Assembly (NCBI GenBank): GCA_019925105.1
Contig: JAHGAU010000037.1
Location: 62,001-126,000, forward strand
Source of the DNA: Niebla homalea
Lineage: Eukaryota; Ascomycota; Lecanoromycetes; Lecanorales; Ramalinaceae
Direction: 5' to 3'
DNA length: 64,000 nucleotides
The notes beneath the pieces are model-generated. The model did no database searches, was not told the DNA's origin, and worked only from the letters and a program-made list of their open reading frames with translations. Of the stretch, positions 24,625-37,871 are shown piece after piece (the first letter of the stretch is position 1; the number at the start of each line of letters is the position of its first letter). A program made the position numbers and the translations under genes.

Positions 24625-26143
24625 TTACAGCCGGTCGTACAGTGCGAGGAACTGCTCGATGCGCTGCTCATCCCCAATCGCCTGTTTCATCACCTGGAGG
24701 AAGGATTGCTCTGCTGCTGCTGCGAGGATAAGGGGGTCGCGACGGGTTGCTGCGGTAATATCACCTGCTTTCGTGGTTGGTTAGCCTGCTTGGACGATGA
24801 AGATGATGATGATGATGATGAGGGGAAGGGCAAGGTGGTCGATTGGCCACATTGTCATCATGGAGTTTCTTACCATTTTTGTTGACATCGGCATCGTCAA
24901 CACTGCCCCCAGAATTACCGGTGGTGGTGGTGGTAAGCCCCGTCTTGAGCTGTCGCAGATGCTCCTGATCCATCATCCCCACTGCTACCTCATCCTTTGC
25001 CATGTTGCCCGAAGAAGCAGTGGCGTCGGCGGCGGCGGCGGTGGCGGAAGCCACATCCTCGAGTCCCCTCGCCAATGCCTCCATTCTCTCCACCTCGCCC
25101 TTCAGACACTGCATCCCCTGCCCGAGATCGCGGATCAGCACCGCCAACTGCTGCGCCGCCTCGTCATACCCTTCTAATAGCTCCAACTCCTGTTCCTGCT
25201 GCGTCAGCCGGACGGCTCCTTGTTGCTGGGGCCTGGACGCTTGTCCCGTCACTTGCTCCGTTCTCTCTTCCTTCTCCTCCTCTACCTCCCCTACCCCACT
25301 GTTATCCTTCTTCTTCTTCTTTTGAGCTTTCCCCAACACCCGGTGGATGTACCCCGGCATCTCGAACCAGCCGCTCCCATTGAGGAGGTCGTGGCGGCGG
25401 TCGGCGATGGAGGATTTGACGGTGTAGGCTTCGTGGATGGTCGTTTCGATGGCGGTGATGGTGGTCAAGAGGAGCTGGGTGTGGTTGTTCAAGATTGTGG
25501 CGGAGGAGGAGGATGAGGAAGAGGAGGAGGAGGAGGACGAGGGGAGGATGATTGAATGGAGAGACTGAAGGAGGGATGATTGGTTGATTTCGGGGTGGTG
25601 GTGAGTCTTGTCATGCTTGTTGTTGTGGAGCTGCTTGTGGACGCGAGATGTGAGGTCAAGGAGGGCGGAGTTGAGGGTGGCCTGATGGGACGATGAGGCG
25701 GCGAAGGCGTTGTGGGTGTCGTTTCGGCTTTGGAAGAAGGCGGTGGTGGCGGTTGGGTGGTCAGCGGCGATTCTCGGCAGGAGGTCCGATAAGGGTTGGT
25801 GGTGCTCTGGTGAGGATGCTTGGAGGTGGCAGGGGAAGTGGAAAATGTCTTGTTCGGTTTCGTCCTGGGATGGAAAAGAGGAAGGGAAGAATTGGGTGGG
25901 TATCAGCTGGTGCTTGGGAAGCCATAATACTACCGCGCCTGCAAGGACGAGAACGATGATCGCGAAGATGGTAAGGGTGTTGAGAAGGCGGTGGAAGATT
26001 GGGGTGGCCGCTGGGGAGGGAAGAGGATGAGTACGGCTTGGTGGTCGGAGAGCCCGATCGACCAGGGCGGATGGCTGGCCTGTTAAGACTGTCTGGAGAT
26101 ATGATTCGACCAGATCGTTATTGCGTTGGCTGGCGCCAGACAT
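24625..26143 (-). CDS. Single-pass membrane protein with coiled-coil regions (2 exons)
   Basis: Spliced model: 26143-24874 and 24764-24625, giving 469 residues. The 109-nt intron (24873-24765) starts GTAAGA, has a CTAAC branch site and ends AAAGCAG. Splicing replaces a His-rich run-on by a tail ending FLALYDRL. That tail is also what the eight downstream tandem copies encode, which supports the model. A cytoplasmic-type N-terminus is followed by one membrane span (53-75). Then come a His/Ser-rich region, a poly-Ser tract, a basic KKKKK segment and a Gln/Glu-rich coiled-coil part (about 290-360). I recognise no family. The adjacent gene at 26869 is divergent and shares a 725-bp promoter region. 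Confidence 0.75.
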
Positions 26144-26868
26144 TCTGGCTGGAAGAGAGTAGCATTCACGTCACCCAAGCGAGAAAGATCTGGGCCGATT
26201 CTTGATTCTTGATTCTTGATCCTTCACTCGCAAAGTGCGTCCAGAGGTTGAAGCAGCGGACTCAGTGTTGCCTGATGATTGCGGCATTATACGGATGAGA
26301 GGAAAAGGAGACACCAGCATGTGATACCGTGACTGGAAAAGGACGGCATAATGTGAGGGATAATATTAAGAGCCGATAATTCGGAGTCTTGCCCAAGTGA
26401 GAAGAGAATTGTCTCAATCGAATTAAAGTCGTATCCTAATGCAGTCAATACGTTAAGACAACGAACAAAGATCAGGGGAAAGGATCAAATGCTTACGCGT
26501 CGGTTTTATTAACCATGAGCATGATAGGTACTGCCACTTGGGATTCCTTTACCTTATTGACCTTAACTGCCAGCCTCCAGTTCAAACGTGGACGTAATTC
26601 TGGTCAGCATCTCATCCTTGCTGCTTCAATTTCCTGATCCAGTACAGACTTTCCGCTAACTATCAGGTAAGAGGCTTCAGGTCTTCCCAGGGCGGTGAAT
26701 GAAGGTAAAGGCCCAGTGCTCTTCCTCATCGCTCTGACTGCATCACATTCTTGACCTTCCATTCTTGACGAAAGCTGATCCGACAACGGACAATGTAGGA
26801 AACCCCCTTTCCCCACCGTTCCAGAGCAAGTGGGAAGCTCTTCCCCTCTCGCTCCAGTCAGGTCGACG

Positions 26869-27414
26869 ATGGTACGAACGGCGAGGCAACCGACCTTCCG
26901 AATCGATGTCCCATCATCATCATCAGCACCCTCTTCAGCCCCTTCAGCCTCTTCAGCCTCTTTAGCCTTGCCAGCGCAGCGGTCGTCCAATCTCCAGACC
27001 CAGATGCAAACCCGTCTCACCGAGCTTGAACAACAACTCCCGACCCTCCGCCGCACCACGGGTGCCTCCACGGCGGCGAACGCGTCGATCAACGGTGCGC
27101 CAGAGTCATCTGCAGCGGGACAGACTCAAGCGGGACAGACTCAAGCGGGACAGACTGAAGCAGGACAGACTGAAGCAGGACAGACACAAGCAGGACAGAC
27201 GCAGGCAGTGGAGAGACTGGCGAGGTGCGTCCGGAGTCTGGCGGGCGTGATGCTGGCGTTGTTGAGGGAGGTGGATGAGGAAGGGAACGGGACCGAGGCG
27301 GAGCTGGTCCAGAGGGAGGCATGGGTCTCGTGGCGGGAGAGATGTCGGAGGGCTCTGGTGGAGGGGCAAGGCATTGCGGACGTGGAGGTGGAGGTGGAGG
27401 TGGATGTCCAGTAG
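26869..27414 (+). CDS. Small coiled-coil protein with AGQTQ repeats
   Basis: I chose the ATG at 26869 (MVRTARQPTFRID), giving 181 residues. The frame is open further upstream only through a GTG. A Ser/Ala-rich segment is followed by a heptad-like stretch (LQTQMQTRLTELEQQLPTLR). Next are six 5-residue repeats of the A-G-Q-T-Q/E type, a Leu-rich helix (ERLARCVRSLAGVMLALLRE), a Trp/Arg-rich segment and an acidic VEVEVEVD end encoded by a GAGGTG microsatellite. There is no signal peptide or membrane span. The function is unknown. It is divergent from the membrane protein gene at 24625-26143. Confidence 0.55.
   Translation: MVRTARQPTFRIDVPSSSSAPSSAPSASSASLALPAQRSSNLQTQMQTRLTELEQQLPTLRRTTGASTAANASINGAPESSAAGQTQAGQTQAGQTEAGQTEAGQTQAGQTQAVERLARCVRSLAGVMLALLREVDEEGNGTEAELVQREAWVSWRERCRRALVEGQGIADVEVEVEVDVQ
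27115..27204 (+). repeat. In-frame 15-bp repeat, six copies
   Basis: Unit GCGGGACAGACTCAA, with copies differing at two or three positions. It encodes AGQTQ or AGQTE inside the small coiled-coil protein. The reading frame is kept in all copies. Confidence 0.9.
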
Positions 27415-27813
27415 CAATGACTTGCCAGCAGGGGGACGCGACTGGAGGTGAGGGATGGCATCATGACCAACAGCTCGCAGGGTCAGTGTATTTTAATATA
27501 GTCCACCTTTTCTGATGTACTTGGCCCTGACGCAGCTCGTGTCGGTGTGGGAGTGTAATTTGCTTGCTTGCTCATAGAAGTGATGAAAAATGAAAAACCA
27601 ACAATTCGCCCGGGAAATCCTCGGGCAAACCCAATGCCCAATTACTGTAGGCTGGCACGAAAAGTCCTGGACAAAGTTATCTTCTTGGCTTTGTAATTAA
27701 AAAAGCTTACGGTATTCTATTTCACTTTCTAGGGAGTCCTCCCTTATAAACCTCCCTGCAGCTCTTACCTAGTATGTAACGGCCTAAATATGGCTTTATG
27801 GTTCATCCGCTGG

Positions 27814-27946
27814 AGAAAAACACGTTACTCTCCTGAAGCAGGTGAAGCGGTTCTGTGAGTAGGGCAGGGTGGTATATTTTATACTATGAAAATGTGCTAT
27901 TTAAGATTAAAGATTATTAAGTAATCCCCTATTTCCTTCCTTTATT
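27814..27946 (-). repeat. Left LTR (3' LTR in element orientation), RIP-shifted
   Basis: 133 bp starting AGAAAAACACGTTACTC and containing AAGCGGTTCTGTGAGTAGGG. It matches 37112-37244 base for base except for transitions. Its right third carries more C-to-T change than the partner LTR. Confidence 0.85.
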
Positions 27947-30900
27947 TATCCGCCCCTTAAAGAAAGAAAATACTTACGATTTTAAGATATTAACTTTATA
28001 AATATTTTAAATATAACGCGTTATTCTTTAATTACTTATTACTTTAACTTAAGAATTAATTTTACTTTTAATTCCTTTCATATATTTACCCTTATTAATA
28101 AATTTTTTTTATTTAACTTAACTTAATATATTATATTTATAATTTCCTATTAAATTTATAAGGTTATTATAACTTTAATAATAACTTAATATTTTTCTCT
28201 TTATATATTTTAAATTTTATTTCGTTCTTTATCTTTAATTAATTTAATAATTTCCTTATATATAAAACCTTTTAACTTAACCTTTAATTAAGCGATTATT
28301 CCTTAATTATAAATAAGGTATTAATATTTATACCCGTAAAATACCTTTTAAACCAGAAAATTTAATATACTTCGGATTAATTCTTAACAATCTTTTAAAG
28401 TAAACGTATTTAAATTTTATATAAAAGTATTAATTATAATATTTAATTAAGTTTAATTTAATAGAGAAAATAATTATAATAACTATATTAATTAAATTAA
28501 TCCGGCAGATTAAACTAATTAAATTAATTTAATAAATTAAGCTGGTTAAATTAATTTAATAGATTAAGCTGGTTAAACTGATTCAGCAGATTAAGTTAAT
28601 TAAATTAATTTAATAAATTAAGCTGGTTAAATTAATTTAACAGATTGAATTAATTAAATAATAGGACCGATTATAATTGAAGTTAAACCACCCGCTATTA
28701 AGGGAGTCATATTTACTTACTTAATATAATTATATATATTAATAGCCTCGTTATAAGTAATTTTACTATTTAACGTTAATATTAATTTAAGCAACTTTAA
28801 TATAAATTTTATTAACGAAATAATAATTATTTTTTCCGTATATAATTAATCCGTTAAATTATTAATAATTATATTATATAAAATAAGTTCTATTTTGATA
28901 TTCTTAGTATTAATAATAAATTAATATATAATAGATTTTATTTCTGCTTAATATTATATATAAAATTATAAATTAAGGGTATATTATATAAATCCTTTTA
29001 ATTATTTACTTTTAATTTTATTTTTAAATTAATATTTTTTCTGCTTTATAAATAACTTTTAACTTTAAAGCATTTTATAATATAAACTCTAAATATATAT
29101 AAGTTTCTTATTAATTTATTATTATATTTATAATTTATATATATCTTAAAGAATTATTTTTATAAAGTAAAGTTAAAAATAACTCTTAAGATAATAAGTA
29201 TAAATTTTACTTTCCAATTTCTTTTATAAAAAAGCTTATTTAATTACGTTAAAATATAAGTAATAACTATTTTATATAATCCTTAATTATATTTTAAAAA
29301 ACGTTTATTTTTAATATATAATTTATATTAAAGTTAATTAATAGAATTTTTCTTATAACCGTTTTTATAATTATAAGTAATTTATTTTATATTTTATATA
29401 TGCTTTTAATAGTTACGGATCTTAAAGCTATAGATATAATTATATTTATTAAAATAAAATTAAAATAAATATTAAAAGATATAATTACTACTTTCTTTTA
29501 CGGTAAATAACCATTATTAATAAATAATCTATTTATAATAATACTTTAAATTAAGGCTTAATTTATTATTACGATATTATTAAAATTTATATTTCTTAAT
29601 AGGATATAAAAGTCTTTTAAAGGCGTTTAGAAAACTTTCTTTACTCCGTTTATTACCGTTTTTAATTTAAAAGTAGCTTTTAATTTACGAATAACTTTAA
29701 ACTTAATAAATATTTTTATTCGCTTAAATAATAAAATACTATCTTTATTAATATTATTATTAATTTGGTCGTTAAACTTATTATTAATAATATCCATTAT
29801 TATTGTTCTTTTTATAAAAGTTTTATTTCTTATAACTTTGTTTATTTATTTTCTTATTTTACCGGCTTTAAATTTAACGGGGTTTAATATTTTACTTTAA
29901 TTTTATATTATTTTATTTAATTAATAAATAAGTTAAAAGGGTATAAAAGTTATAAAACTATTAAATAAATTAAAAAAATATAAAAATTATAAGTACGGGA
30001 ATATATTAAGTAATTAATTAAAGTCTTAATTTAAAAGTAAATAAATAAAATTAAATTTTAATTAATATTTAACATTAAAATAAACTTTTTAATTTCTTAA
30101 GTTTTACTCATAAAATATAATAGGTTAAAATATTTATTAATAATAATTTATTTACTTTCTGATTATTAAGAATTAATTAATATAGTACTTAAGGCTTTAA
30201 CTTTAAGGGCTTTAATATTCTAATATTATAGAAGAAGTACTATTAAAGAAATATAATTATTTAAGCCTTAAGATAAGTATTTATATTATAATATAAATAA
30301 CTTTAAATAATTATTATAAAATATACCCTTTATTTTATGATTATTTAATTATTAAAGCATAAAAAAGACCTTATAAAAATTATAATATATAACCCGGAAT
30401 AATCCATATTAATAAAATTATAATTTTATTAAATCTTTTTAATATAATAGAATAAGATCTTAAGTCTTAAAATAGATTTCCCGTACTCCTTTATTATAAC
30501 GGGCTGCTTTATGCGTTTTTTATTTTATAGATTTTTAATTAATAATATCTTAAAGATACGCTTTATAAAGGATATAATTTAATATTTCTAAAGTATAAGA
30601 AACCGTATTATTTAATTAACGTATTTATTTATAAATATCTTTCTTAAGTAACGTTATTAATATAAAGATTTAAGTAAATTAAAGGTTTAATAATCCAAAT
30701 AAAATTAAAATAAACGATATTTATAAATACTTAATAATTCTATTATTCACTTTATATACTGCCTTAAGTAGTTTCTTATTCCATTTTAATAATTCCGTAT
30801 CCTTCCGTAGTATATTTTTAAGTAAGTAATTATTTTTTTTAATTATATTAATAATATTTTTAACTCCGGACGGACTATATAAAATAATAACCCCTTTATT

Positions 30901-33900
30901 TAAAAGGAAAGTACCCAAAGTATTATTTAAAAAATACGGTTTTTTATTATAATATATATAGTCGGGCTTCCGAAATAATTTAAATATTAATAAGAGGAAT
31001 TTAATTACTTTTATTATTTAATTTAATTTAATTATAAATAATATTATAAACCTTAAAAAGTAATAATAAATATTAAGTATATATTAAGAATTATAATAAT
31101 TAATTAATAATAATCTTATAAAATTTATTTTAAGTAATTAAAACGGATAAATTATATATATAAATTAAAGTAATTAACTTTAAGTAACGGGGCTGTATTT
31201 TACGTATTTTAAGCATTTTTAAATATATATATTAACGTTTATAGACTTTATAAGTTAATAATAATCTTTAAATTAAATAAAGATATTAATATAACCTTAA
31301 TAATTTAATTTATTATATATTTTATTTAATATTAAAAGGACTTTTATTTATAATATATACGGATATATCCTTTTTCGGTAATTAAATTAAAGTTAATTAT
31401 TTAATATCCGGAAATTAAGAGATTTTTATAGTTTTTTTAAAAAGGGTTTAATTCTTAATATTAAGTAATTATAAATTCTATAGAATTAATTATATTAACG
31501 ATATATTTCTTTTTAATTATTAAGTATTAAATTTATTTTAACTTTAAGTATTTTATTTCTTATAATTATAATAAATATATTTATTCCTTAAAGTATCCTT
31601 TTATTAATAATTTCTTTACGTTTAAAGTTTAATATTTCTTAAAAGAACGTTTAAAAGCTTTTTTTTCTTATCCTTTTATACTTAAGTAAAATTATTTAAA
31701 TTTAAGTATTTATAAATAATAATAATTAAAGTATTATTGGAATAATCTTTTAAAAAAGGGTCCTTAATAATCCGTTTATAACTTTATTTTAATAACCAGG
31801 GATATATATAATAATAATATTTAATCTTCTTATAATATCCGCTTAATAATTATAAATTCCTTCTTAAAAATTTAATTTAAAAAAGTACGTTAATAACCTA
31901 TAATTCATATAAATAATTACAAGTATATATAAGTACTTTAATAAGTAATTATACTTTAAATAAAATCTAACGATCGTATATAGTTCCCGTTTATATATAA
32001 GATATTTCCTTAATAAAATATTAAATAAAAATAAATTAAATAAAATTAATATTTTAATTTTAATAATATTATTTATTTATATAATTAATAGATTAACTAT
32101 AAATATTAAAGTATTAATATAAAAATAAATTAACCTAAATAAATTAATTTTATTTATACTAATTTTAATAATATAAAAAATCTTTAAAAGCTTAAAGGAT
32201 AATTATTCAGTATTTCTTTACTTTTAAGGTACCTTATTAATAAATCTGGTTAAAGGATATATATATTTTATGAAATTTTTAACTTAATAATAAATTATAA
32301 CTATTATTCTTAAAAAACCTTTAACGCTTTTTTAATTAATTAAAGTTGATTACTTAATAATCTTTTTAATTTATTCTTTAATAATATAAACTTTACTTCT
32401 TATTTTATAAGTTATTTTAAATGCTTTAATTTATAAAGTAAATAATCGGAGCTTCTTAAATAATAATAATAAGTATACTTATTTATAACGAGGAAAGAAA
32501 TGGTCTTATAAGAAAATAAATTATTCCTTAAAATCCTTAAACCCGTTAAAGAAATTATTTATATAAAATATAAAAGATAATAAATAATTTAAGCTTATTA
32601 AATAAAGTAAAAACGGTTTTAATTTTAACGGTAAGATAAGTCCGAAAGTACAATATATTAATTTAATTATTATAAAACCTATTAATTACGAACCTTATTA
32701 TATATACGTAAACTATAATTAATTAAACCCCGGAATTAAAAAAGCAAAGAAATATTAATAATTTAAATATAATAGAATTATTAAGTATATATGCTTTAAG
32801 TCGGCTAAAAGTAAGTATTTATACTTTAAGTTAAAAAGATAATTATAAATATTTAAATATTTTTTAAAATAAGCTTTAAAAAGTAACTTATTAACCTTTA
32901 AATAATTAATTATTATTCTTAATTCGTTATTTAATATTAAGTTCTTAACCTTATTAATTATTATAAGTTTTAAATTTTATTAAAATAATTAACCGTTTAT
33001 TATTATAGTTAATTTATAAATTCCTTTTAATATTTTATTCGAAGTTATTTTCTTTATTTATTATTTTATATACGGAATTTAACGTTTTTAATTCTTAATA
33101 ATATATAGTTTTACTTTAAGATTTATACGGATTTTATATATTATTAGGTCTATATATAGAAGATCTATTAAATCCTTTTTATTTAAGTACCTATATTAAT
33201 AAAGTAATTAAAGGATACGGATTTAATTAACTTTAATTAATATAAATAATTTAAGTATTTTTTTTAATTTTAATTCTTTAATTTACCTTTTAAGTTTAAT
33301 AAAAAAAATTATTTTATTTAAATATAAATAATATATTTTATGAATAAGGAAAACGTTTATTTCTTAATATCCTGGGAATACTTTAAATATTATACTTATA
33401 GAAAACGTCCTATTAATTAATTAATATAAATATAAATTTCAAACTAAATCTTAATTTTATACGTATATTTTTAAATAAGAATTTAACGTTCTAAATACTT
33501 TAAAGTATAATAATAAGAATCCTAATAATAATATAAACTAATAAATTAATAATAATAAAGGGTTAAATATTCGGACTTTAATTAATTTTAAAGTAAAATT
33601 AATAAATTAAATTAGGAAAACTAAAATAGGTTAACTTATTATTAAATATATTTAAATTAAAGGTAAAATTTTTTCCAGCTTTAAGGATATTAATCGGGCG
33701 TTTAAAAAGGTTAAAAGTATTTTGTTTTAATATTAACGTCTTATTAATTTAAAGCTATATTAAGGATTTATTAAAAAAACGGTTTTAAGTTATTAATATT
33801 AGAAAGATTATTTAAGTTATTAAAGTTTAACTCCGAATTAAAAGAGTCCGCTTTATTATTTATTAACAATTTTTACCTTATAAGTAATTAAAGATAAAAG

Positions 33901-36900
33901 ATTAAATTATAGTTTTTATAGAATATTAATTTAGATTCCGTTATATCTTAAGGTTTTTTATTTATTAAAGTATCCTTAATTATAATAAATAACTTTTAAA
34001 TTAAAATATAAATATTTATATTTTATAATTAAAATAATCCGAATAAAAAATTTAATTAACTTATTTAATTTACTTTATTAATAGCTATAATTTCTAATAT
34101 GATTAAGTAATAAATATTCCTGGTAATATCCTTAATAATAATATCTAAGAAAACCCAAAAGTAAAGTATATAATTACGGTAATTAATAGTTTATATAGAT
34201 AAACCTTTAAAACTAATCTTTATTAAAAGGTATAATTTAAGGGATAGTTTTTAAGTTAACTTTTTAAATATAATATTTAACTTGGAACCTTAATTTATTT
34301 AAGTAATTACTTTATTTAAAATATATTTTTTCCTTAAAGTATTAATAATATATTATATATAAAATGTTTTTTTATTTTTTATTATAATTCGGAGAAACTT
34401 TATATAAAAGTTATTTAATATTCCGGTAATTATAAAGTTAATTTAAATATTTTAAAGGATAAAAAAAGTTAAAATAAAATTATAAAGTAACGATTTAATA
34501 TTTAATATAATAATTAAATTAAATTAATATCCTTTAAAATATTAATAAAATAATACGGGGAAATTAAGATTTTAACTTATAATAAAGATTATAATTAATA
34601 AGATAATATTCTTAGTTTTATTTTTTTACTTTAAAATTTTCTTTATTATCCGTATAAATAACCGTTTTATTTCTCGTAATATTATAGGCGATTAATAAAA
34701 AAAATTATTTACGTAAAATTCTTAATATTAAACGATAATAACTTTTAAATAAAAATAAGTAATTCGTATTTTCCCACTTTTTCGTTGAATATTTTAATTA
34801 AAGGTTAAAGCTTAATTTTCTTATTATATTTTTTTTAACTTTTTCTTTTAAGTTTATTATCCTTTATTTTATTTTTAAGCTTATAAAATATTAAAAACTT
34901 TAAATCTTAACGGGCTCATTTATTAAGCGTAAATCCCTCCCCCAGTTTTACTTTAATATGGTTTATTTAAGGTCTATTTTCTTTTTTTAGTTAATTCTAT
35001 AAATTACTTAATTTACTTAAGTTCTATATAATATTATTAATAATAAGTAACTTTAAACTATAAGTAATAATTAAAGCAATTTATCTATAAAATGAATTTT
35101 TATTTAAGGTATCGTTATAAAATTTAAGCTTTAAAATATTAAAAGAAATAATATTTATTTATAATATACCTTTAAATATAATAGACTTTAAGTAAACCCG
35201 TTCTTATTATAATAATTTTTCGTTTTTATATTTATTAAAACTATAATTATATTCTTTATATTAAATATATAATAAATTATTATTTATAATTAATTACTTT
35301 ATTAAATTATTTATAAATTAATTTATTAATATAATCCTTTCCGGTAATTCTTTAAGTAAAACTTAAAGCTTAAATAAAAGCTTCTTAAAATTACTTTAAT
35401 TTAAATTAAATAATAAGGATTATTTCGTAAATAAAAGATAATTTTATTTATAATTATTTATTTAAGAAAAAGCTAATTTTTATAAATCTTTATGGATCTT
35501 AAATTTAATAATAATAATTATCTTTATAAATTATATAATAAATACTTTAAACTTCTTTAATTATATAATAAATACTTTAAACTTCTTTAATTAATAAGTC
35601 GAAGTATAATATAAAATAAATATTACTTTTACTTATTATAGTATATAATTATTATATATATAATTCTTTAAGAATTTTAATTTATTAACTTAACGTTTTT
35701 TAATAAAAAGTTTTTTAACTTTTATTTTTATTTAATATACTTTTTTTATTAAAATATAAATTAACTTAAAGGATTAATTTAAAGATATTATTCCTTAAGC
35801 TACTTTTTTTCCGGATTATAAAATTTAATAATCCCTTAATAAAAGCTTAAAGTATTAAATTAAGGAAGATTAATTCTAAAACGTTTAATCCGCTTAATAT
35901 TAAAATTACTTTTAATATTAATTTATTTTTAACCTTTATACGTTATATAAATCTTAACGTATATTTATAATAAACCAATAATAATTTTCCTTAATTCTGC
36001 TTTAATTCTATAACTTAAATATTAATAAAGATAATAATTACTTTAATAATACGTAAAAGGAACCTTTTATAAAATTATAATTTTAATTAAATAATAATAT
36101 CTTAAGTAAAGTTTAATTTTAAGAATAAACGGATTATTTTTAAATAGGATTTTACTTATTTAATTATATTATTTATAAAAATTATATTTAATACTTTAAT
36201 ATAAATAATTAAATTAATAATTCTTAAATTATTTTTATAACCGCTTATTTCATAATTAAATTTCTTTAATTATCGATCCGCTTAAGCTATTTTCCTTAAA
36301 CCAGAAAATATACCGTAAAATACGAAAATTAAACCCTTTAATTATTACGCTATTTTATTTAAAGTAAGGGCTAATAATTTAAAGTCTGGTATTTCGGGTA
36401 TAAAAATAAGGCTTAATAGTTTAATTAAAGTATAAAACGTTAAAGTAAAAGATATACTTTAATATATTAACTTAAAAAATAAACTATTTAATTTAAATTA
36501 TTTGGGATCGAAGTTTCTTAAGTAATAAGGAAAATTTAATAATTTATTATAAAGGAATTATCAATAAGGAAATAATAATACTTTATTATTTTAATAACGT
36601 AATTTTAATAAGGAAATAACCTTCCGATTAAGCGTTTTTTTCTTTAATACTTTAAGTAAAAGATTTAAAATTAAAATGATTAATAATTATAACGGGAAAT
36701 TAAATATATTACCGGATTAATATATTATAAATTCTTTAAAAATATTAATAAAGTTAAGAATCTTTTATAATTTAATTAAGTTATAAACTTATAAATAATT
36801 AATCTTATAAATTCTGAAAAATTAAGAAACTAAATAAATAACGTAATAAACTTTATAACTTTAAGGTTAATATATTAACGTTTATTTAATAAGATTTAAT

Positions 36901-37111
36901 ATCGTTAAAGCTTTAAGTATATATAATTAAAGTAAATAATTTTAATACGGAATTAAAGATAATATATTTAATATATAACGGAGTAAAAAATAAAATATTT
37001 ATATATATAATATATATAGAATAATAAAGTAAATATTTTTAAATACCTTAAAAAGTTAATATTTAAAATTAACCGTTACTTAAAACTATAAAGGACCCGG
37101 GTATAACCTCC

Positions 37112-37244
37112 AGAAAAATACGTTACTCTCCTAAAGCAGGTAAAGCGGTTCTGTAAGTAGGGCAAGGTGGTATATTTCATATTACGAAAATGTGCTATTT
37201 AAGACTAAAGATTACTAAGCAATCCCCTGCTTCCTTCCCTTGCT
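37112..37244 (-). repeat. Right LTR (5' LTR in element orientation)
   Basis: 133 bp starting AGAAAAATACGTTACTC and ending CCTTCCCTTGCT, followed by the target duplication GCTGG. It is less RIP-shifted on its gene-proximal side than the left LTR. Confidence 0.85.
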
Positions 37245-37498
37245 GCTGGGGAAGTATGCATACAGCTATTTATAATTTACTTGCACAAACAACCTCAACC
37301 ATTTACAGCCAACATCGCTTTCCGAAGCCAGCACGTCGTCATTAACGGGCGTCGCCATCCCATCGACCAGACACATCCCCATACCATCCCTGATCAACTC
37401 TCCCACTCAAGGATCGTGGGCAACCTCAGGGCTATGATACTGATTCCTCAGCGATTTGAACGCCAAACCGTCCAGGACTTTTCGTGCCATCCTCCGTA

Positions 37499-37871
37499 TT
37501 GTTATTTCAATAAAAATCATTAGCTCCATGACTTTCTGGACCTCCCCGCCCTCAAGACAAATGAAGAGAAAGAGCCCATGGCCAAAACGATCAGGATATA
37601 ATGGACAGAGGAGAAAGAGGCACATCCTTAAAAGTGCATGAAGAATACGGATAGCAGGCCCTCACCACGTTCTACACCAAGGAAATGGGATATCCTGATC
37701 CCCCAACCCGACGACTGTCCCCTCGTCTTGTCACCACTCATTACTTCCTTCTCCCCTAGAATACCTCAAGCATTGCCATCCTCAAGTTCCTACACCTCTT
37801 ATTAAGTGTGGTCATTTCACCAACCCGCGCGCACCGGATCTGGCTCTTCGCTCCCTCCCTCCTGCCTCTTA
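37499..37871. other. 3' flank between TIR element and gene, nothing recognised
   Basis: Normal composition, no supported frame. It probably holds the 3' untranslated region of the minus-strand gene starting at 38678. Confidence 0.4.

Larger units (their letters stand above)
27814..37244 (-). mobile_element. 9.4-kb LTR retrotransposon, RIP-inactivated
   Basis: Direct repeats of equal length (133 bp) bound the element. They are flanked by the identical 5-bp target duplication GCTGG (27809-27813 and 37245-37249). Minus-strand orientation is supported by three signs. A TGG-initial primer-binding-like string TGGAGGTTATACCCGGG lies directly inside the right LTR. A purine tract AAGGGGCGG lies inside the left LTR. 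A minus-strand trace at 30490-30560 ends RYNKGVREIYFKT..LILLY, like the GPY/F end of gypsy-type integrases. RT motifs could not be read through RIP damage, so the superfamily is tentative. Confidence 0.75.
27650..37496. mobile_element. TIR element split by an LTR retrotransposon
   Basis: The left end GGCTGGCACGAAAAGTCCTG and the inverted right end CAGGACTTTTCGTGCC at 37472-37487 share the terminus of the 9651 element. TA flanks both sides (27648-27649 and 37497-37498). Removing the retroelement and one target copy leaves about 411 bp without coding capacity, that is, a MITE. The left 164 bp match the 9651 element read backwards. The right remnant (37250-37496) is not RIP-shifted. Confidence 0.8.

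Noticed and set aside
26604..27092. 162-codon minus-strand frame
   Set aside because: Overlaps the plus-strand coiled-coil gene and shows no domain. The plus frame has helical character and framed 15-bp repeats.
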